Shown in pieces: positions 24,778-33,726 of a DNA stretch of 64,000 nucleotides. Positions within the stretch are counted from its first letter, which is position 1. Every line of letters begins with the position of its first letter. The stretch lies in contig JALDYI010000001.1 of the NCBI GenBank assembly GCA_032154105.1, positions 62,001 to 126,000 of the forward strand. The letters run 5' to 3'. The notes below the pieces were generated by a model. That model was not told the DNA's origin. It was given only the letters and a program-made list of their open reading frames with translations, and did no database searches. The position numbers were made by a program, and so were the translations under genes. The DNA is from UBA6022 sp032154105. GTDB taxonomy: Bacteria > Patescibacteriota > Saccharimonadia > Saccharimonadales > Saccharimonadaceae.

Positions 24778-24814
24778 AAAAAGCCTCCGGGAGAGAAATC
24801 TTCCGGAGGCTTTT
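24778..24814. terminator. bidirectional terminator
   Basis: Arms AAAAAGCCTCCGG (24778-24790) and CCGGAGGCTTTT (24803-24814) between the secreted protein (+) and the pilin at 24906 (-). Confidence 0.85.
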
Positions 24815-24905
24815 CAATTTATATACCTATTGTAGTTCCATATATTTTCTTATATGACTTTTGTAGAAATGATTTAATGAAGAGTGTTCTTTAGGGCTCA
24901 GTGGC

Positions 24906-25403
24906 TTATGATGCCGCGCCGTTACTGTCGTAGCAGAGTACACCAGTTCCAGTGGTAGTTCCTGCAGTTGTCGTAATGTTGCTACCTGTACCATTGTAGT
25001 CACGATAAATTGCTTTAACGCCTGCAATGTTTGAAGCCGTGATTGCTGCAAGGTTTGCTGGACTTCCTGTGCCGCATACTTCAAAGTCGATCTCATTGGT
25101 CTTTGAAGTGTTTGAGAGTGATGCAACAGAGGCTACTCCGGTCAACTTGTATACGTCGGATGTTGCTGCGCCGGTGAGTGTTGCGAATGTGAGTGGGTAT
25201 GTGCCCTTATCTGCGTTGTATGATTCGGCTTTCTTGATTGTATTTTCAGCGGAGCTTTGTGATGCTGATGTGTTTGCTCTGGCCGTAATACCATTATAAG
25301 CAACGATCGTAATAGCAGCAAGAATACCGATGATTACGATTACGATCAAAAGTTCGACAATCGTGAAGCCTTTTTGGGTGGTTTTTAAGCTATGGATGTT
25401 CAT
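24906..25403 (-). CDS. type IV prepilin
   Basis: 165-aa prepilin: leader MNIHSLKTTQK, then GFTIVELLIVIVIIGILAA and AYNGITARANTSASQSSAENTIKKAE. The C-terminal domain is Ser/Thr/Ala/Gly-rich with two cysteines (FEVCGTG, VLCYDS). Closely related to the next pilin (25558-26031), sharing the NTIKKAE-type helix, so probably a recent tandem duplication. Confidence 0.9.
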   Translation of the reverse strand: MNIHSLKTTQKGFTIVELLIVIVIIGILAAITIVAYNGITARANTSASQSSAENTIKKAESYNADKGTYPLTFATLTGAATSDVYKLTGVASVASLSNTSKTNEIDFEVCGTGSPANLAAITASNIAGVKAIYRDYNGTGSNITTTAGTTTGTGVLCYDSNGAAS

Positions 25404-25498
25404 TTTATATACTTGATGTCCCTCGTATATTATTTACTAATAAACAGCATATCATCCCTGTATTATTAGCACAAGTTCTTTGATTGAGTATGATTATA

Positions 25499-25532
25499 CA
25501 TAAAAAACGCCTTCAAGAAGGCGTTTTTTATG
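25499..25532. terminator. bidirectional terminator between pilins
   Basis: Perfect inverted repeat with ACGCCTT/AAGGCGT core, CAAG loop, and TTTTTTATG in both directions. It ends the transcript of the pilin at 25558-26031. Confidence 0.88.
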
Positions 25533-25557
25533 TATAATCTATGGCAGTCTAATTAGG

Positions 25558-26031
25558 TTAGAATGTGCCAGTGAGTGCTGCGGCCCATGCTGTACATGTT
25601 GCGCCAATATTCTGAGTTACTTTCGCAGGTGTAGTTGCGCTATAATCCCAGTACGCAACTCGCGCTCCAGTACTAGCTGGTGTTGTACAAACTTGGTACT
25701 CTACTGTGGCGGGATTTGAAGGTGCAGTGGTGATCGCTGCTAGTACAATGCCCGAGCCAGTCAAGCTAGACTCATTGTTTGCACCAAATCCACCTGCGGT
25801 CGATCCTGTACCGGTTGGATAAGTGCTGACAACCGAATTAGCCGCTTCGGCCTTTTTGATAATTGTGTTTGCGGCTGATTGCGCTGAGGCTGCCTTGCCG
25901 CGGTTCTGAATACCGTTATACGCAACAATCGTAATAGCGGCAAGAATACCGATGATCACGATCACGATCAAGAGCTCAACGATAGTGAAGCCCTTGTCTG
26001 CTTTCATTTTTTTTATATTTTGAAGACTCAT
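25558..26031 (-). CDS. type IV prepilin
   Basis: 157-aa prepilin with leader MSLQNIKKMKADK, GFTIVELLIVIVIIGILAA, AYNGIQNRGKAASAQSAANTIIKKAEAAN, and a Ser/Thr/Gly-rich C-terminal domain with two cysteines (EYQVCTTP, GATCTAW). Start 26031 gives a normal leader and has a GGGGG-rich SD-like stretch upstream; a longer frame to 26064 would add 11 residues not typical of the family. Confidence 0.88.
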   Translation of the reverse strand: MSLQNIKKMKADKGFTIVELLIVIVIIGILAAITIVAYNGIQNRGKAASAQSAANTIIKKAEAANSVVSTYPTGTGSTAGGFGANNESSLTGSGIVLAAITTAPSNPATVEYQVCTTPASTGARVAYWDYSATTPAKVTQNIGATCTAWAAALTGTF

Positions 26032-26124
26032 TTCTAAGTGCCCCCTAGTTAGTTGTAATTTCACTCGTAATATTACTATGTCTCAGCATCAAGCGCAAGC
26101 GTTATGATTCTACTTTTCCACAGG

Positions 26125-28236
26125 CTATTGTTCAGCGAGGAAGGTGATGCTGTCGAGGGCTGTCCAGACGGAACTAGCAAGGTAAAGTTCAACATTTCCA
26201 TTCGGAAGAATATCGATACGACAATGCTGGTCCGCACAGACGGAAGTGGCGAGGATGCGCTCTTTCGGGCGATATCCAGCGGGTAGGGTGAAAAGTACCG
26301 TACCGTTTGCGGCATTACCACTCTTGATGATGCCTTTGAAGCGTACGATGTTGTCAGATCCCTTTATGTATTGATGAGTGGCAAAGAACGCACCGCTATC
26401 GTATGTTACCCAGCCGTTTTGTAGTGCTGGCGTTTGCCAGCCCGAAGCAGAGGCTGGATAATACATAGTGTTGATGCTGTGGTAGCCGTTGTTGCCCACA
26501 CCTTTGGCTACGATGCCGTCGGCCTGGTGGATGCCGATGAATCCAAATGCGCCGTTATTACGAGCGACGACATGCTGGTATTTACTTGGAAACGCCGGTA
26601 ATCCTGTAACCATTTGCGTGCCATTGGTCATGACGCCATTTCGCACGAGTCCTTGGACGTGTACGCGGCCAATTGAATCTGTGACATAGCTTGCCCCGGG
26701 GAAGGTGCCGCCGTAGTTTGTCCAGCTGTTGACTGGCGTAAGGTTGGTGCGAGTATAGGATGTGCTTGCTGGAATGAAAGTGATGCCCTCGAGCGAGAGC
26801 CAGCCAGCATCTCCAGACTGAACGCGTATTTCGCCGTTTGCAGCAACATCAACACGAGAAGGTACATTGCTATTGGTGGTTGTTTCGAAAATTAGGGTTC
26901 CTGTTGGTCGGTAATCCGGAGGAAGAATGCCTATGACATCGCCAGCTACGACCGGGCTCGATTTTTTTACCATGCCCTTTAGCATGACAACTCCGGCGGA
27001 TGTCTTAGTGTAGCCGAAGCTTGAGTAGGTGTTCAGGTAGTCGCTATAGCCGCTTAGATATGTTGGGCTGCCCCAGGTGGTAACGATAAGGGTGGCTGGC
27101 TGACTTGTGCTCATGTCGCCGAAGTTGGTGATGACAGCTCGGTATTGATACCCGTTCCAGCTAGTGGTGAAGTTGCTGACCGTTAGTTCATGGGTTGTGG
27201 CGCCGCTGTAGTTTGCTCCGTTGGTTACATCTGCCCATGGGCCGCTGTTGATGGATAGTTGCCACTGGTAAGTTGCACTGCTGATATTCGCGCCGGCAGT
27301 GAACGTGGTACTGCCATCGGTTGGAATAACTGGCTTGTCGGTAGGTTGCTGACTAAAGCCAAGGGTGACCACGACAGGAGGGTCGCTGACGATATTGAGT
27401 TTGGTGGCACGGATCGCGGCGCTGTTGCTCACAGTGCGACCTGCAACAGTGGCTAAGGTTTTGATAGTGACTCGAACAGTGGAGGCATTTGTGAGCGCAT
27501 CGTTACGCTCCGCGATCGTTTTTGATGGGTCGCTAGCGTTGGCGATTGGTGTGGTATCGCTGGCATTGGTGAAGTAGTCGACGGTGAAGTCGGATACGTT
27601 GCTGGCCAGACGAGTGTCGTTTACCTTGCAGAAGGCGCCTTTCGTCACGGTAGATGAGCAGCTCGGCTCTTGCCAGACCGATTCACCTGGGCTGAGGCAG
27701 AGGTTTGGGCGACCGCTGCCTTGCTGGATGATTGTTCGTTTCCAGAGTGTGTTATTTTTTACGAAGTAGACGGTGTTACTCGAAAACAACTTGTTGATAG
27801 TCCTCGGATTGCAGTCGGGTGCTGGCTGGTCGGTGTAAATGGGCTTGCGCGTGCCATCGATAGGGTTTTTGTCGGTGGTGAAGGTACGAAGGATGAGCAT
27901 CTTACTTCGTGTATTTCCGGTTGTGACATTTGTGAAACTATTGGCGTTAGTGCTATTGATAGGGCCGGTGCCATCCGCATAGCCTTGGGGTGATTGGGCG
28001 GTCAGTTCGTTGGCTGCCAGGAACTGGCCGCTTATTTTAATGTCCTGCTCGATAGTCTCCAGACTATCTTGAGTGCTCTGGACCATGCTGTTTTCGGACT
28101 GTGTTTTTAGCACCTCGGCAGTCATATTGACCATAACGGCGATAAAGGCGCCAAGTGCGAGAATAATGATTGGTGCAATGACCAATACTTCAACGATAGT
28201 GAATCCTCGATTATTACTTTGCGACATAGACTGCAT
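26125..28236 (-). CDS. large minor pilin with Ig-like and phage-tail-like domains
   Basis: 703 aa. N-terminal prepilin leader and helix NNRGFTIVEVLVIAPIIILALG (E5 kept) with a PilW/PulJ-like region to about residue 285. Then an Ig-like domain (290-385: TYQWQLSINSGPW...YQYRAVITN), and three related modules at about 400-488, 505-593 and 608-703. The module pattern (VxLKGxVK, ILPPDYRP or TLPAGYRP, RVDVAANGEI or RIDILPNGNV, WLSLEGITF or WTALDSITF) is typical of phage tail-fibre receptor-binding proteins. It probably sits at the pilus tip as an adhesin (inference). Overlaps the upstream minor pilin gene by 23 nt; Met4 is an alternative start. Confidence 0.85.
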   Translation of the reverse strand: MQSMSQSNNRGFTIVEVLVIAPIIILALGAFIAVMVNMTAEVLKTQSENSMVQSTQDSLETIEQDIKISGQFLAANELTAQSPQGYADGTGPINSTNANSFTNVTTGNTRSKMLILRTFTTDKNPIDGTRKPIYTDQPAPDCNPRTINKLFSSNTVYFVKNNTLWKRTIIQQGSGRPNLCLSPGESVWQEPSCSSTVTKGAFCKVNDTRLASNVSDFTVDYFTNASDTTPIANASDPSKTIAERNDALTNASTVRVTIKTLATVAGRTVSNSAAIRATKLNIVSDPPVVVTLGFSQQPTDKPVIPTDGSTTFTAGANISSATYQWQLSINSGPWADVTNGANYSGATTHELTVSNFTTSWNGYQYRAVITNFGDMSTSQPATLIVTTWGSPTYLSGYSDYLNTYSSFGYTKTSAGVVMLKGMVKKSSPVVAGDVIGILPPDYRPTGTLIFETTTNSNVPSRVDVAANGEIRVQSGDAGWLSLEGITFIPASTSYTRTNLTPVNSWTNYGGTFPGASYVTDSIGRVHVQGLVRNGVMTNGTQMVTGLPAFPSKYQHVVARNNGAFGFIGIHQADGIVAKGVGNNGYHSINTMYYPASASGWQTPALQNGWVTYDSGAFFATHQYIKGSDNIVRFKGIIKSGNAANGTVLFTLPAGYRPKERILATSVCADQHCRIDILPNGNVELYLASSVWTALDSITFLAEQ

Positions 28237-28615
28237 GACTCACTGTTTGTCTGTTTGATGTTGGCCCGTATACTACGGCTATTTCAACTTTCATAACCCT
28301 ATCTTGCCATGAGGCGCCGTTGCAGCCTTGGGGTGCGGAAATCGTTTGGGTGATGACAGGATTGTCTAGGCCGCTATCACTTGGCGCTGGTATGGTACTG
28401 GGCGCAGGGGCTGGACAGGCGGGGGTTGTATCGGAAACACGGCGTAAGTTTTCGTACGCAAGATTACTGGCTCGGGCACGAAAACGAGCCTCGCCGCCAT
28501 CCTTCACGATAGTGCTGTAAAGCTGATAGCCAGTTGCGATAAAAGCCACGGCAACGAATAGCGTGATAAGAAGTTCGACGGCTGAGAAGCCTTGTTGGGA
28601 TGAGGTGTGTGTCAT
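28214..28615 (-). CDS. minor pilin (PilV-like)
   Basis: 133-aa prepilin-like protein: MTHTSSQQ then GFSAVELLITLFVAVAFIA with Glu5. The body has a proline-rich stretch (PACPAPAPSTIPAPS) and two cysteines. Length and position in a three-gene overlapping string suggest a minor pilin that helps initiate assembly with its neighbours. Confidence 0.82.
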   Translation of the reverse strand: MTHTSSQQGFSAVELLITLFVAVAFIATGYQLYSTIVKDGGEARFRARASNLAYENLRRVSDTTPACPAPAPSTIPAPSDSGLDNPVITQTISAPQGCNGASWQDRVMKVEIAVVYGPTSNRQTVSHAVYVAK

Positions 28616-29130
28616 TGGTTTTTGCTACTCACTTTATAGACGGTATTATCTCCCTCGAGACGATAGAACAGGTTGTAGCGACGACACTCCTGGCTTACTA
28701 ATGTACACAAGGTTCCATCTGGTTGGAACGGCTGATATACATACTGAGTGATACTAGGGAGTGGTGCAACGGCCGAGCCGCCCGAGGTCGCCTCGTTTAC
28801 GCTGGTTGCTGAAATGAGACTGCGAGTGCCGGTAGCCACACCGGGGGCTTGGAGCGACTTGAGGTCGATTTTTCTCAGCGCATCCTGTACAAAGGCATCA
28901 GTTGTAGCTGGATCACTGACATAGTTCGACGGGTAACGCGCATTATTGGCGCCGTTTGCGTAGAAGCCTTCGAGGCCTCGTGTGATATTTTCAACATCGG
29001 TCTTACGGTCGTGGTCGCGAGCGGTAATCTGGCTTGAGCGTAGATTGACAACGCCCAATACCAAGAGAATACTCATGATCGCAATGACGATGACGAGCTC
29101 AACTAACGTAAACCCACGTTGATGTCGCAT
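28612..29130 (-). CDS. minor pilin / pseudopilin
   Basis: 172-aa pseudopilin: very short leader MRHQR, then GFTLVELVIVIAIMSILLVLG with Glu5, followed by a helix (KTDVENITRGLEGFY) and a domain with two cysteines (TLCTLVSQECRR). First gene of the minor-pilin operon 29130 to 26125; its stop overlaps the next start by 4 nt. Confidence 0.86.
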   Translation of the reverse strand: MRHQRGFTLVELVIVIAIMSILLVLGVVNLRSSQITARDHDRKTDVENITRGLEGFYANGANNARYPSNYVSDPATTDAFVQDALRKIDLKSLQAPGVATGTRSLISATSVNEATSGGSAVAPLPSITQYVYQPFQPDGTLCTLVSQECRRYNLFYRLEGDNTVYKVSSKNQ

Positions 29131-29168
29131 GCTTCTAGCATAAGGGTTTTAGATAAAAACTACAATAT

Positions 29169-30188
29169 TTATATCTCGAGCGGCTCTTGCTGGATCATGA
29201 TATGGAACTGGTCACGAACAGCACCAATGATTTCATCTCGCGCAGCCGCAAGATCACCGTAGTTGGTGGCTGATTCATTGATAAGTACGAGGGCATTTTT
29301 GTCATGGATACGCATGCCGTGGAGAAGCTGGCCTTTAAGTCCGGCTTGCTCAATCAGCCAGCCTGTCGGAATTTTGAAGCGACCGTCGGGCATATCGTAG
29401 GTTGGCATGTCGGGATACTCTGCTTTGAGGTCGCCCAGTTGCCAGTCTTCGACAATAGCGTTTTTAAAGAACGAACCAGTATTTGGTAGCTTCTTCGGAT
29501 CGGGGAGCTTGTTGGCGCGAATATCAGTGACGGCATCTCGAATAACTTGCGGCGTAAAGAGCGCCGTGCCGCGCGCGTCAAAATAGCTTTGCAGCGCGGC
29601 GTAAAACGGCGGCTGCGGAGCTGCTTTATAGAGGCGGATAGTGATAGCAGTAATGACATAACGGCCGGCCTGGTCGCCCCGGAAGATACTATGGCGGTAT
29701 GAGAAGCCACAGTCGCTATTTTGAAGTATGACAAATGAGTCTGTTTGGCTGTCGTAGGCCTCTAAAGATAGGAGGGTATCAGCAATTTCTTGGCCATAGG
29801 CGCCAACATTTTGTACTGGCGCAGCACCGGCGGTACCCGGAATGGCCGACATGGCTTCGATGCCGCTGAGGTTCATCTCGACAGTGCGACGAACCACCTC
29901 GTCCCATGGTTCACCCGCGCCAACCCGAATGGTTGTTGACTGGCTGTCTTCGGCAATGACTGAGAAGCCGGGGATTCGGTTGCGGATGACGATGCCACTG
30001 AATCCTTCGTCGCGTACGATAATATTACTCCCGCTACCAAGAACGAATATGGGCAATTGCTGCATAGCGGCATTGTGGTAGATGTTTGCGACCTCATCTG
30101 GCGTGTGAACGTCAGTCATGAAACGGGCATTGCCGCCGAGGCGCATGGTCGTATAGCTTTTGAGCGGGATATTGGTGTGAATTTCCAT
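29169..30188 (-). CDS. murB: UDP-N-acetylenolpyruvoylglucosamine reductase
   Basis: 339-aa FAD enzyme that reduces the MurA product with NADPH to UDP-MurNAc. FAD-binding LGSGSNIIVRDEG, SAIPGTAGAAPVQNVGAYGQE, and the catalytic GSFFKN are present; length fits a MurB with the extra insert. TATACT on the minus strand (30198-30203) lies 9 nt before ATG 30188, so it is probably leaderless; a longer frame to 30233 would overlap this box and the PLD gene. Confidence 0.95.
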   Translation of the reverse strand: MEIHTNIPLKSYTTMRLGGNARFMTDVHTPDEVANIYHNAAMQQLPIFVLGSGSNIIVRDEGFSGIVIRNRIPGFSVIAEDSQSTTIRVGAGEPWDEVVRRTVEMNLSGIEAMSAIPGTAGAAPVQNVGAYGQEIADTLLSLEAYDSQTDSFVILQNSDCGFSYRHSIFRGDQAGRYVITAITIRLYKAAPQPPFYAALQSYFDARGTALFTPQVIRDAVTDIRANKLPDPKKLPNTGSFFKNAIVEDWQLGDLKAEYPDMPTYDMPDGRFKIPTGWLIEQAGLKGQLLHGMRIHDKNALVLINESATNYGDLAAARDEIIGAVRDQFHIMIQQEPLEI

Positions 30189-30220
30189 GATGTTTTTAGT
30201 ATAGCAAGAAACAGCTACTG

Positions 30221-31177
30221 CTACAGGCTGCACGTGTAATCAATAAGTTGTTGGCATAGGGCTTGGTCTTTTGTGTGAAGAGCGATTTCCTGAGTGCCGA
30301 AGGCAACGCCTCGAGAGTTAAAATTATGTGAGCCGGTTACGGCTTCGAATTGACCATCCGGCATCTTAAACACGCAGAATTTAGCATGCAGGACCGCATC
30401 GTCTTGGTACTGATTGTCAATGCCTGCTTTCGTCTGGTCAATCGCAATAGCTAATTTGTCAAAGTAAGCGGCGCTTTTGACCGAGTTGAACCAATAGTGG
30501 GTGTTTTTCTCCTTCAGGATTTTAAGTAGATCTTTGTCGGGGGCCAATTTTGAGACGTAAAATATCTCCTCTGCTTGCTCGGCAAGGTTGCAAACGCGCT
30601 CATAAATGAGTGATTGCTTCTTAGCGCCTCCGTCGAGTAGCACCTCAGTTGTGTCGTTTGCAAATAAGACGGTATCATCAGGACGATCAGAGGCGGCGAG
30701 AGGGAGTGAGTCGTAAAGTGCATTGACGAGTTCTTTGTCATCAAAGCGTAACATGAAGTCATTGGTCTCAAAAGAATCACCCGAGAGGTTAATGCCGCCA
30801 CCGATATAAGCGTGGTCGTCAACAACGACCGCCTTGGCATGGTGCCGCCCGGCAAAAGGATTTATTTCTCGTGCACCTACTCGCTGGATGATTACGCCCT
30901 CTTCCTCGAGCTGTTGTATGCGATTGTGAAATTCACTTAAAGTCCGCGGACCTTCCTTGGTGAGGATACTTCCGTGTGAAAAAAGATCGTAAACCATCAA
31001 CACTTCAGCGCCACGTTTCCGGGCGTGAATACAGGCGTCTAGCACCTTGTCCATATTACCCAGATGGTCGAGTGCCATCGTCTCGAGTAAGATGCGCTCT
31101 TCGGCCTGATTTATGGAGGCGAGAAGCTGATCGGAATAACCATCGTTGGCATGGTGAAGCGTATGGGGCGTCGACAT
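30221..31177 (-). CDS. phospholipase D-like / cardiolipin synthase-like protein
   Basis: 318 aa with two HKD motifs: HHAKAVVVDD...GGGINLS (His113, Lys115, Asp120) and LHAKFCVF...GSHNFNSRG (His264, Lys266). Such enzymes transfer phosphatidyl groups through a phosphohistidine. No membrane helices are seen, unlike bacterial Cls, so it may be a soluble PLD-family enzyme acting at the membrane surface. A CATACT box 6 nt before the ATG suggests a leaderless mRNA. Confidence 0.85.
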   Translation of the reverse strand: MSTPHTLHHANDGYSDQLLASINQAEERILLETMALDHLGNMDKVLDACIHARKRGAEVLMVYDLFSHGSILTKEGPRTLSEFHNRIQQLEEEGVIIQRVGAREINPFAGRHHAKAVVVDDHAYIGGGINLSGDSFETNDFMLRFDDKELVNALYDSLPLAASDRPDDTVLFANDTTEVLLDGGAKKQSLIYERVCNLAEQAEEIFYVSKLAPDKDLLKILKEKNTHYWFNSVKSAAYFDKLAIAIDQTKAGIDNQYQDDAVLHAKFCVFKMPDGQFEAVTGSHNFNSRGVAFGTQEIALHTKDQALCQQLIDYTCSL

Positions 31178-31234
31178 ACAGCTAGTATGACGTATTTACA
31201 CTGCTTTTCAAGATATAATTTGTGCCTATAAAAG

Positions 31235-31267
31235 AAAAAACGTCGACCGGTAGCGAAAATGTCGACG
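31235..31267 (-). terminator. tRNA-Lys terminator
   Basis: Stem CGTCGAC/GTCGACG (31241-31247 with 31261-31267) followed on the minus strand by TTTTTT. Confidence 0.82.
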
Positions 31268-31275
31268 CTTTATCT

Positions 31276-31352
31276 TGGAGGGCCAGGAGAGACTTGAACT
31301 CTCGACACCCTGCTTAAGAGGCAGGTGCTCTAACCAGCTGAGCTACTGGCCC
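31276..31352 (-). tRNA. tRNA-Lys (CTT)
   Basis: 77 nt with CCA. Acceptor GGGCCAG/CTGGCCC; anticodon loop CTCTTAA gives CTT; T-arm GAGAG-TTCAAGT-CTCTC. No T-arm-mimic element follows this tRNA. Confidence 0.94.
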
Positions 31353-31431
31353 ATCAAATTAACACTTAAAAAGTGTACCAAATAGGGGTGGGTTTGTAAA
31401 GAGCCATGCTATAATTAATCTTGTACTATAC

Positions 31432-31448
31432 GCACCCGTAGCTCAGTG
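31432..31448 (+). repeat. partial 5' copy of tRNA-Arg(TCG)
   Basis: GCACCCGTAGCTCAGTG, identical to the first 17 nt of the tRNA at 31551. It lies 119 bp upstream, directly after -10-like sequences (TATAAT near 31410; TACTAT just before the copy). Confidence 0.7.
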
Positions 31449-31550
31449 CCTAGGCTTAGCCGCCAGAGAATAATTGAGCATGTTCTAATCCAAAATTGGA
31501 AAATTGATGGACAAAGAGATACTTTCGGTAGTGTCAGTACAGCACAGTAT

Positions 31551-31627
31551 GCACCCGTAGCTCAGTGGATTAGAGCACTGGTCTTCGGAACCAGGTGTCG
31601 CAAGTTCGAATCTTGCCGGGTGTACCA
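31551..31627 (+). tRNA. tRNA-Arg (TCG)
   Basis: 77 nt with CCA. Acceptor GCACCCG/CGGGTGT; anticodon loop CTTCGGA gives TCG; T-arm GCAAG-TTCGAAT-CTTGC. A 17-nt copy of its 5' end lies 119 bp upstream. Confidence 0.95.
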
Positions 31628-31635
31628 AGAAAAAC

Positions 31636-31661
31636 GACTCATCGAAAGGTGGGTCTTTTTT
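31636..31661 (+). terminator. tRNA-Arg(TCG) terminator
   Basis: Stem GACTCATC/GGTGGGTC (two G-U pairs) with GAAA loop, followed by TTTTTT. Confidence 0.78.
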
Positions 31662-31749
31662 CTTGAGTTGAGTGTGTGCGCATTGTCATAGACGAAAACT
31701 GTCCATAGTGCTATATTCTACGCACCAAGCTAAGTTCGAGGAGGTACGT

Positions 31750-32400
31750 ATGCCACGAGATCGTTCTAGTAAAAAGCTAAGAAAAATCCTTATTATTGCG
31801 GTGATGGTTGTCGTGGTGGGTGTTGGCGGGGTGCTTATCTGGCAACTTATGCCGAAACAAAAAGCTGAGACCGCATCGCAGCAAACCGAAGTAAAGTCCT
31901 ACTCGAAGACCACGAAAGTGCCAACCGATTGGAAAAAGTACACCGATGCTCGCTATCCCTTCAGTATTTCATATCCTGCTCAATGGACGCCTGTGACTGA
32001 CTCAAAGCTAAATCCCGTACTATACGACTACGAAGTCGATTTTATAGATGCGAATGATAAATCAAATGCGAACGCTATTATTGGCGTGAAGAAACAGTCG
32101 CTAGAGGATGCGGTTGCACAGTTTAAGTCGGGATTTTTGGAAGTAGGCGAGGTTCATCCAAAGTTACTGAGCGAGACAAAGTTAAAAATTGATGGCAATG
32201 AGGCCGTAGAAATTCGCTATCAGCAAGATATTGGCACGGCGGCAAATCATCATCTTGGTGATATTGAGAAACAGTACTTCATAAGCCACGAGGGGGATGT
32301 CTATACGCCGCAACCCGTGTACGAAAGCGGGCAACCGGGTGGCTTAAATGCAGGACACTCGCTAGTCCTGTTTGAATCATTAACGATCAAAAAGAAGTGA
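31750..32400 (+). CDS. membrane-anchored PsbP-like protein
   Basis: 216 aa. Basic N-terminus MPRDRSSKKLRK, one transmembrane anchor (about residues 13-35), then an extracytoplasmic domain with DARYPFSISYPAQWTP, a PsbP/MOG1-like start common in CPR surface proteins, and a C-terminal FESLTIKKK strand. Function unknown. Start 31750 is set by the SD GAGGAGGT; the longer frame begins in tRNA-flanking DNA. Confidence 0.78.
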   Translation: MPRDRSSKKLRKILIIAVMVVVVGVGGVLIWQLMPKQKAETASQQTEVKSYSKTTKVPTDWKKYTDARYPFSISYPAQWTPVTDSKLNPVLYDYEVDFIDANDKSNANAIIGVKKQSLEDAVAQFKSGFLEVGEVHPKLLSETKLKIDGNEAVEIRYQQDIGTAANHHLGDIEKQYFISHEGDVYTPQPVYESGQPGGLNAGHSLVLFESLTIKKK

Positions 32401-32452
32401 TCTAGTACCGGAAGGTTCCGCTTCCACCTCTGATTATGCTACGATATAAGGA

Positions 32453-33265
32453 ATGAAGATTCTTAATGGTGCAGACTTAGCGGATTTTATTAAAGAGCGT
32501 CAGGTGCGTCAGGTACGCGCGCTTCGTCAAGCGTCGCATGTGTATCCGAAGCTGGCGATTGTGCAGACGTCGGACGATCCGGTGATTGACTCTTATGTCG
32601 GCTTGAAGCGTCGCTATGCAGCCGACGTATTGATAGATGTCGAACATTACAAGATCACACAAGCCGAGCTATTGACGACAATCGACAAACTCAATAGCGA
32701 CGAAGCAGTTCACGGTATTATTATTCAGCTGCCACTGGTCAATCCTGATGAGACGCAAGCTGCCGTTGATGCAGTTATGGGAACTAAAGATGTCGATGGG
32801 CTCGGTAATGCAGCGGAGTTTGACCCGGCAACGCCGATGGCAATTGACTGGCTAGTGAATGGTTATAACGTCGATGTGAAGCAGAAGAAGATCGCTATTG
32901 TTGGTGCTGGCCGGCTGGTTGGTGCGCCTTTAGCTAAATTGTGGCGCGGCGCGGGGTATGACGTGACGGTTTTCGATCACAATTCGGACATTGCGCAGTT
33001 GAATAAGTTTGAATTAATTGTCAGCGCGACGGGCACGCCAGGACTTATTACGAGCCAGTTGGTGCAGCCGGGTGCTGTGGTGGTTGACGCCGGTACGGCG
33101 GCCGAGCATGGCAAGATTGTTGGCGATGTCGCCGATGATGTTCGTGAGCGCGATGATATCACGATTACGCCTCAAAAAGGTGGTGTCGGGCCACTTACAA
33201 TTGCCGCCTTGTTTGATAATGTGATCCGTGCAGCGCAGCGCGTTGTCTCTGCTAACGCAAAATAG
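32453..33265 (+). CDS. folD: bifunctional methylene-THF dehydrogenase/cyclohydrolase
   Basis: 270-aa FolD, interconverting methylene-, methenyl- and 10-formyl-THF. Catalytic Tyr48 and Lys52 in SYVGLKRRY, GIIIQLPLVNP, KDVDGLG, the Rossmann GAGRLVGAPLA and PQKGGVGPLT are present; the last reads PQKGG where most have PVPGG. TACGAT lies 7 nt before the ATG (leaderless). Works with glyA at 22558. Confidence 0.95.
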   Translation: MKILNGADLADFIKERQVRQVRALRQASHVYPKLAIVQTSDDPVIDSYVGLKRRYAADVLIDVEHYKITQAELLTTIDKLNSDEAVHGIIIQLPLVNPDETQAAVDAVMGTKDVDGLGNAAEFDPATPMAIDWLVNGYNVDVKQKKIAIVGAGRLVGAPLAKLWRGAGYDVTVFDHNSDIAQLNKFELIVSATGTPGLITSQLVQPGAVVVDAGTAAEHGKIVGDVADDVRERDDITITPQKGGVGPLTIAALFDNVIRAAQRVVSANAK

Positions 33266-33270
33266 ATTGC

Positions 33271-33645
33271 TTACTTGGCGCGTTCGAGGGCTTCTTTGAC
33301 GCGGCCAACAACCTGACGAGGTGTAAGGTCGGCCTTTACGATGTAGCTATCGATACCAAGTCCACGAAGGTGCTTTGGCGACTCTTCCTCGCCGAGGTTG
33401 GTAAGGATAATAACGGGAATATGCTTGCCCCATTCGTGTGAACGTATGATTTCGAGCGCTTCAGCTCCGCCCATCTCTGGCATTTGCAGATCAAGAAGGA
33501 TCATGTCGGGCTGGAATTTTTCAACGAGCGCCACGCCGCGATTGCCGTTATCAGCCAGCTGCACCTCAAATCCATCCGCCTCAAACTTCATGCGGTACAT
33601 TTGATTAATCACTGGATCGTCTTCGATGATGGCTATTTTGGTCAT
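33271..33645 (-). CDS. single-domain response regulator
   Basis: 124-aa CheY-like receiver with no output domain. Acidic pocket D9/D10, phospho-acceptor D52 in ILLDLQMPEMGG, T82 and K104 are all present. Start 33645 has TATGAT 6 nt upstream (leaderless); the longer frame adds unrelated residues. Divergent from the SpeD-like/GNAT/histidine-kinase run, with 81 bp between, and a plausible partner of that kinase. Confidence 0.9.
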   Translation of the reverse strand: MTKIAIIEDDPVINQMYRMKFEADGFEVQLADNGNRGVALVEKFQPDMILLDLQMPEMGGAEALEIIRSHEWGKHIPVIILTNLGEEESPKHLRGLGIDSYIVKADLTPRQVVGRVKEALERAK

Positions 33646-33726
33646 AATCTTATCATACGCGAGAGTACCTCCTCTGCACAAGGCGTGATATACTCTAAGC
33701 ATTAAATAATTGGAAACAAAAAAACT

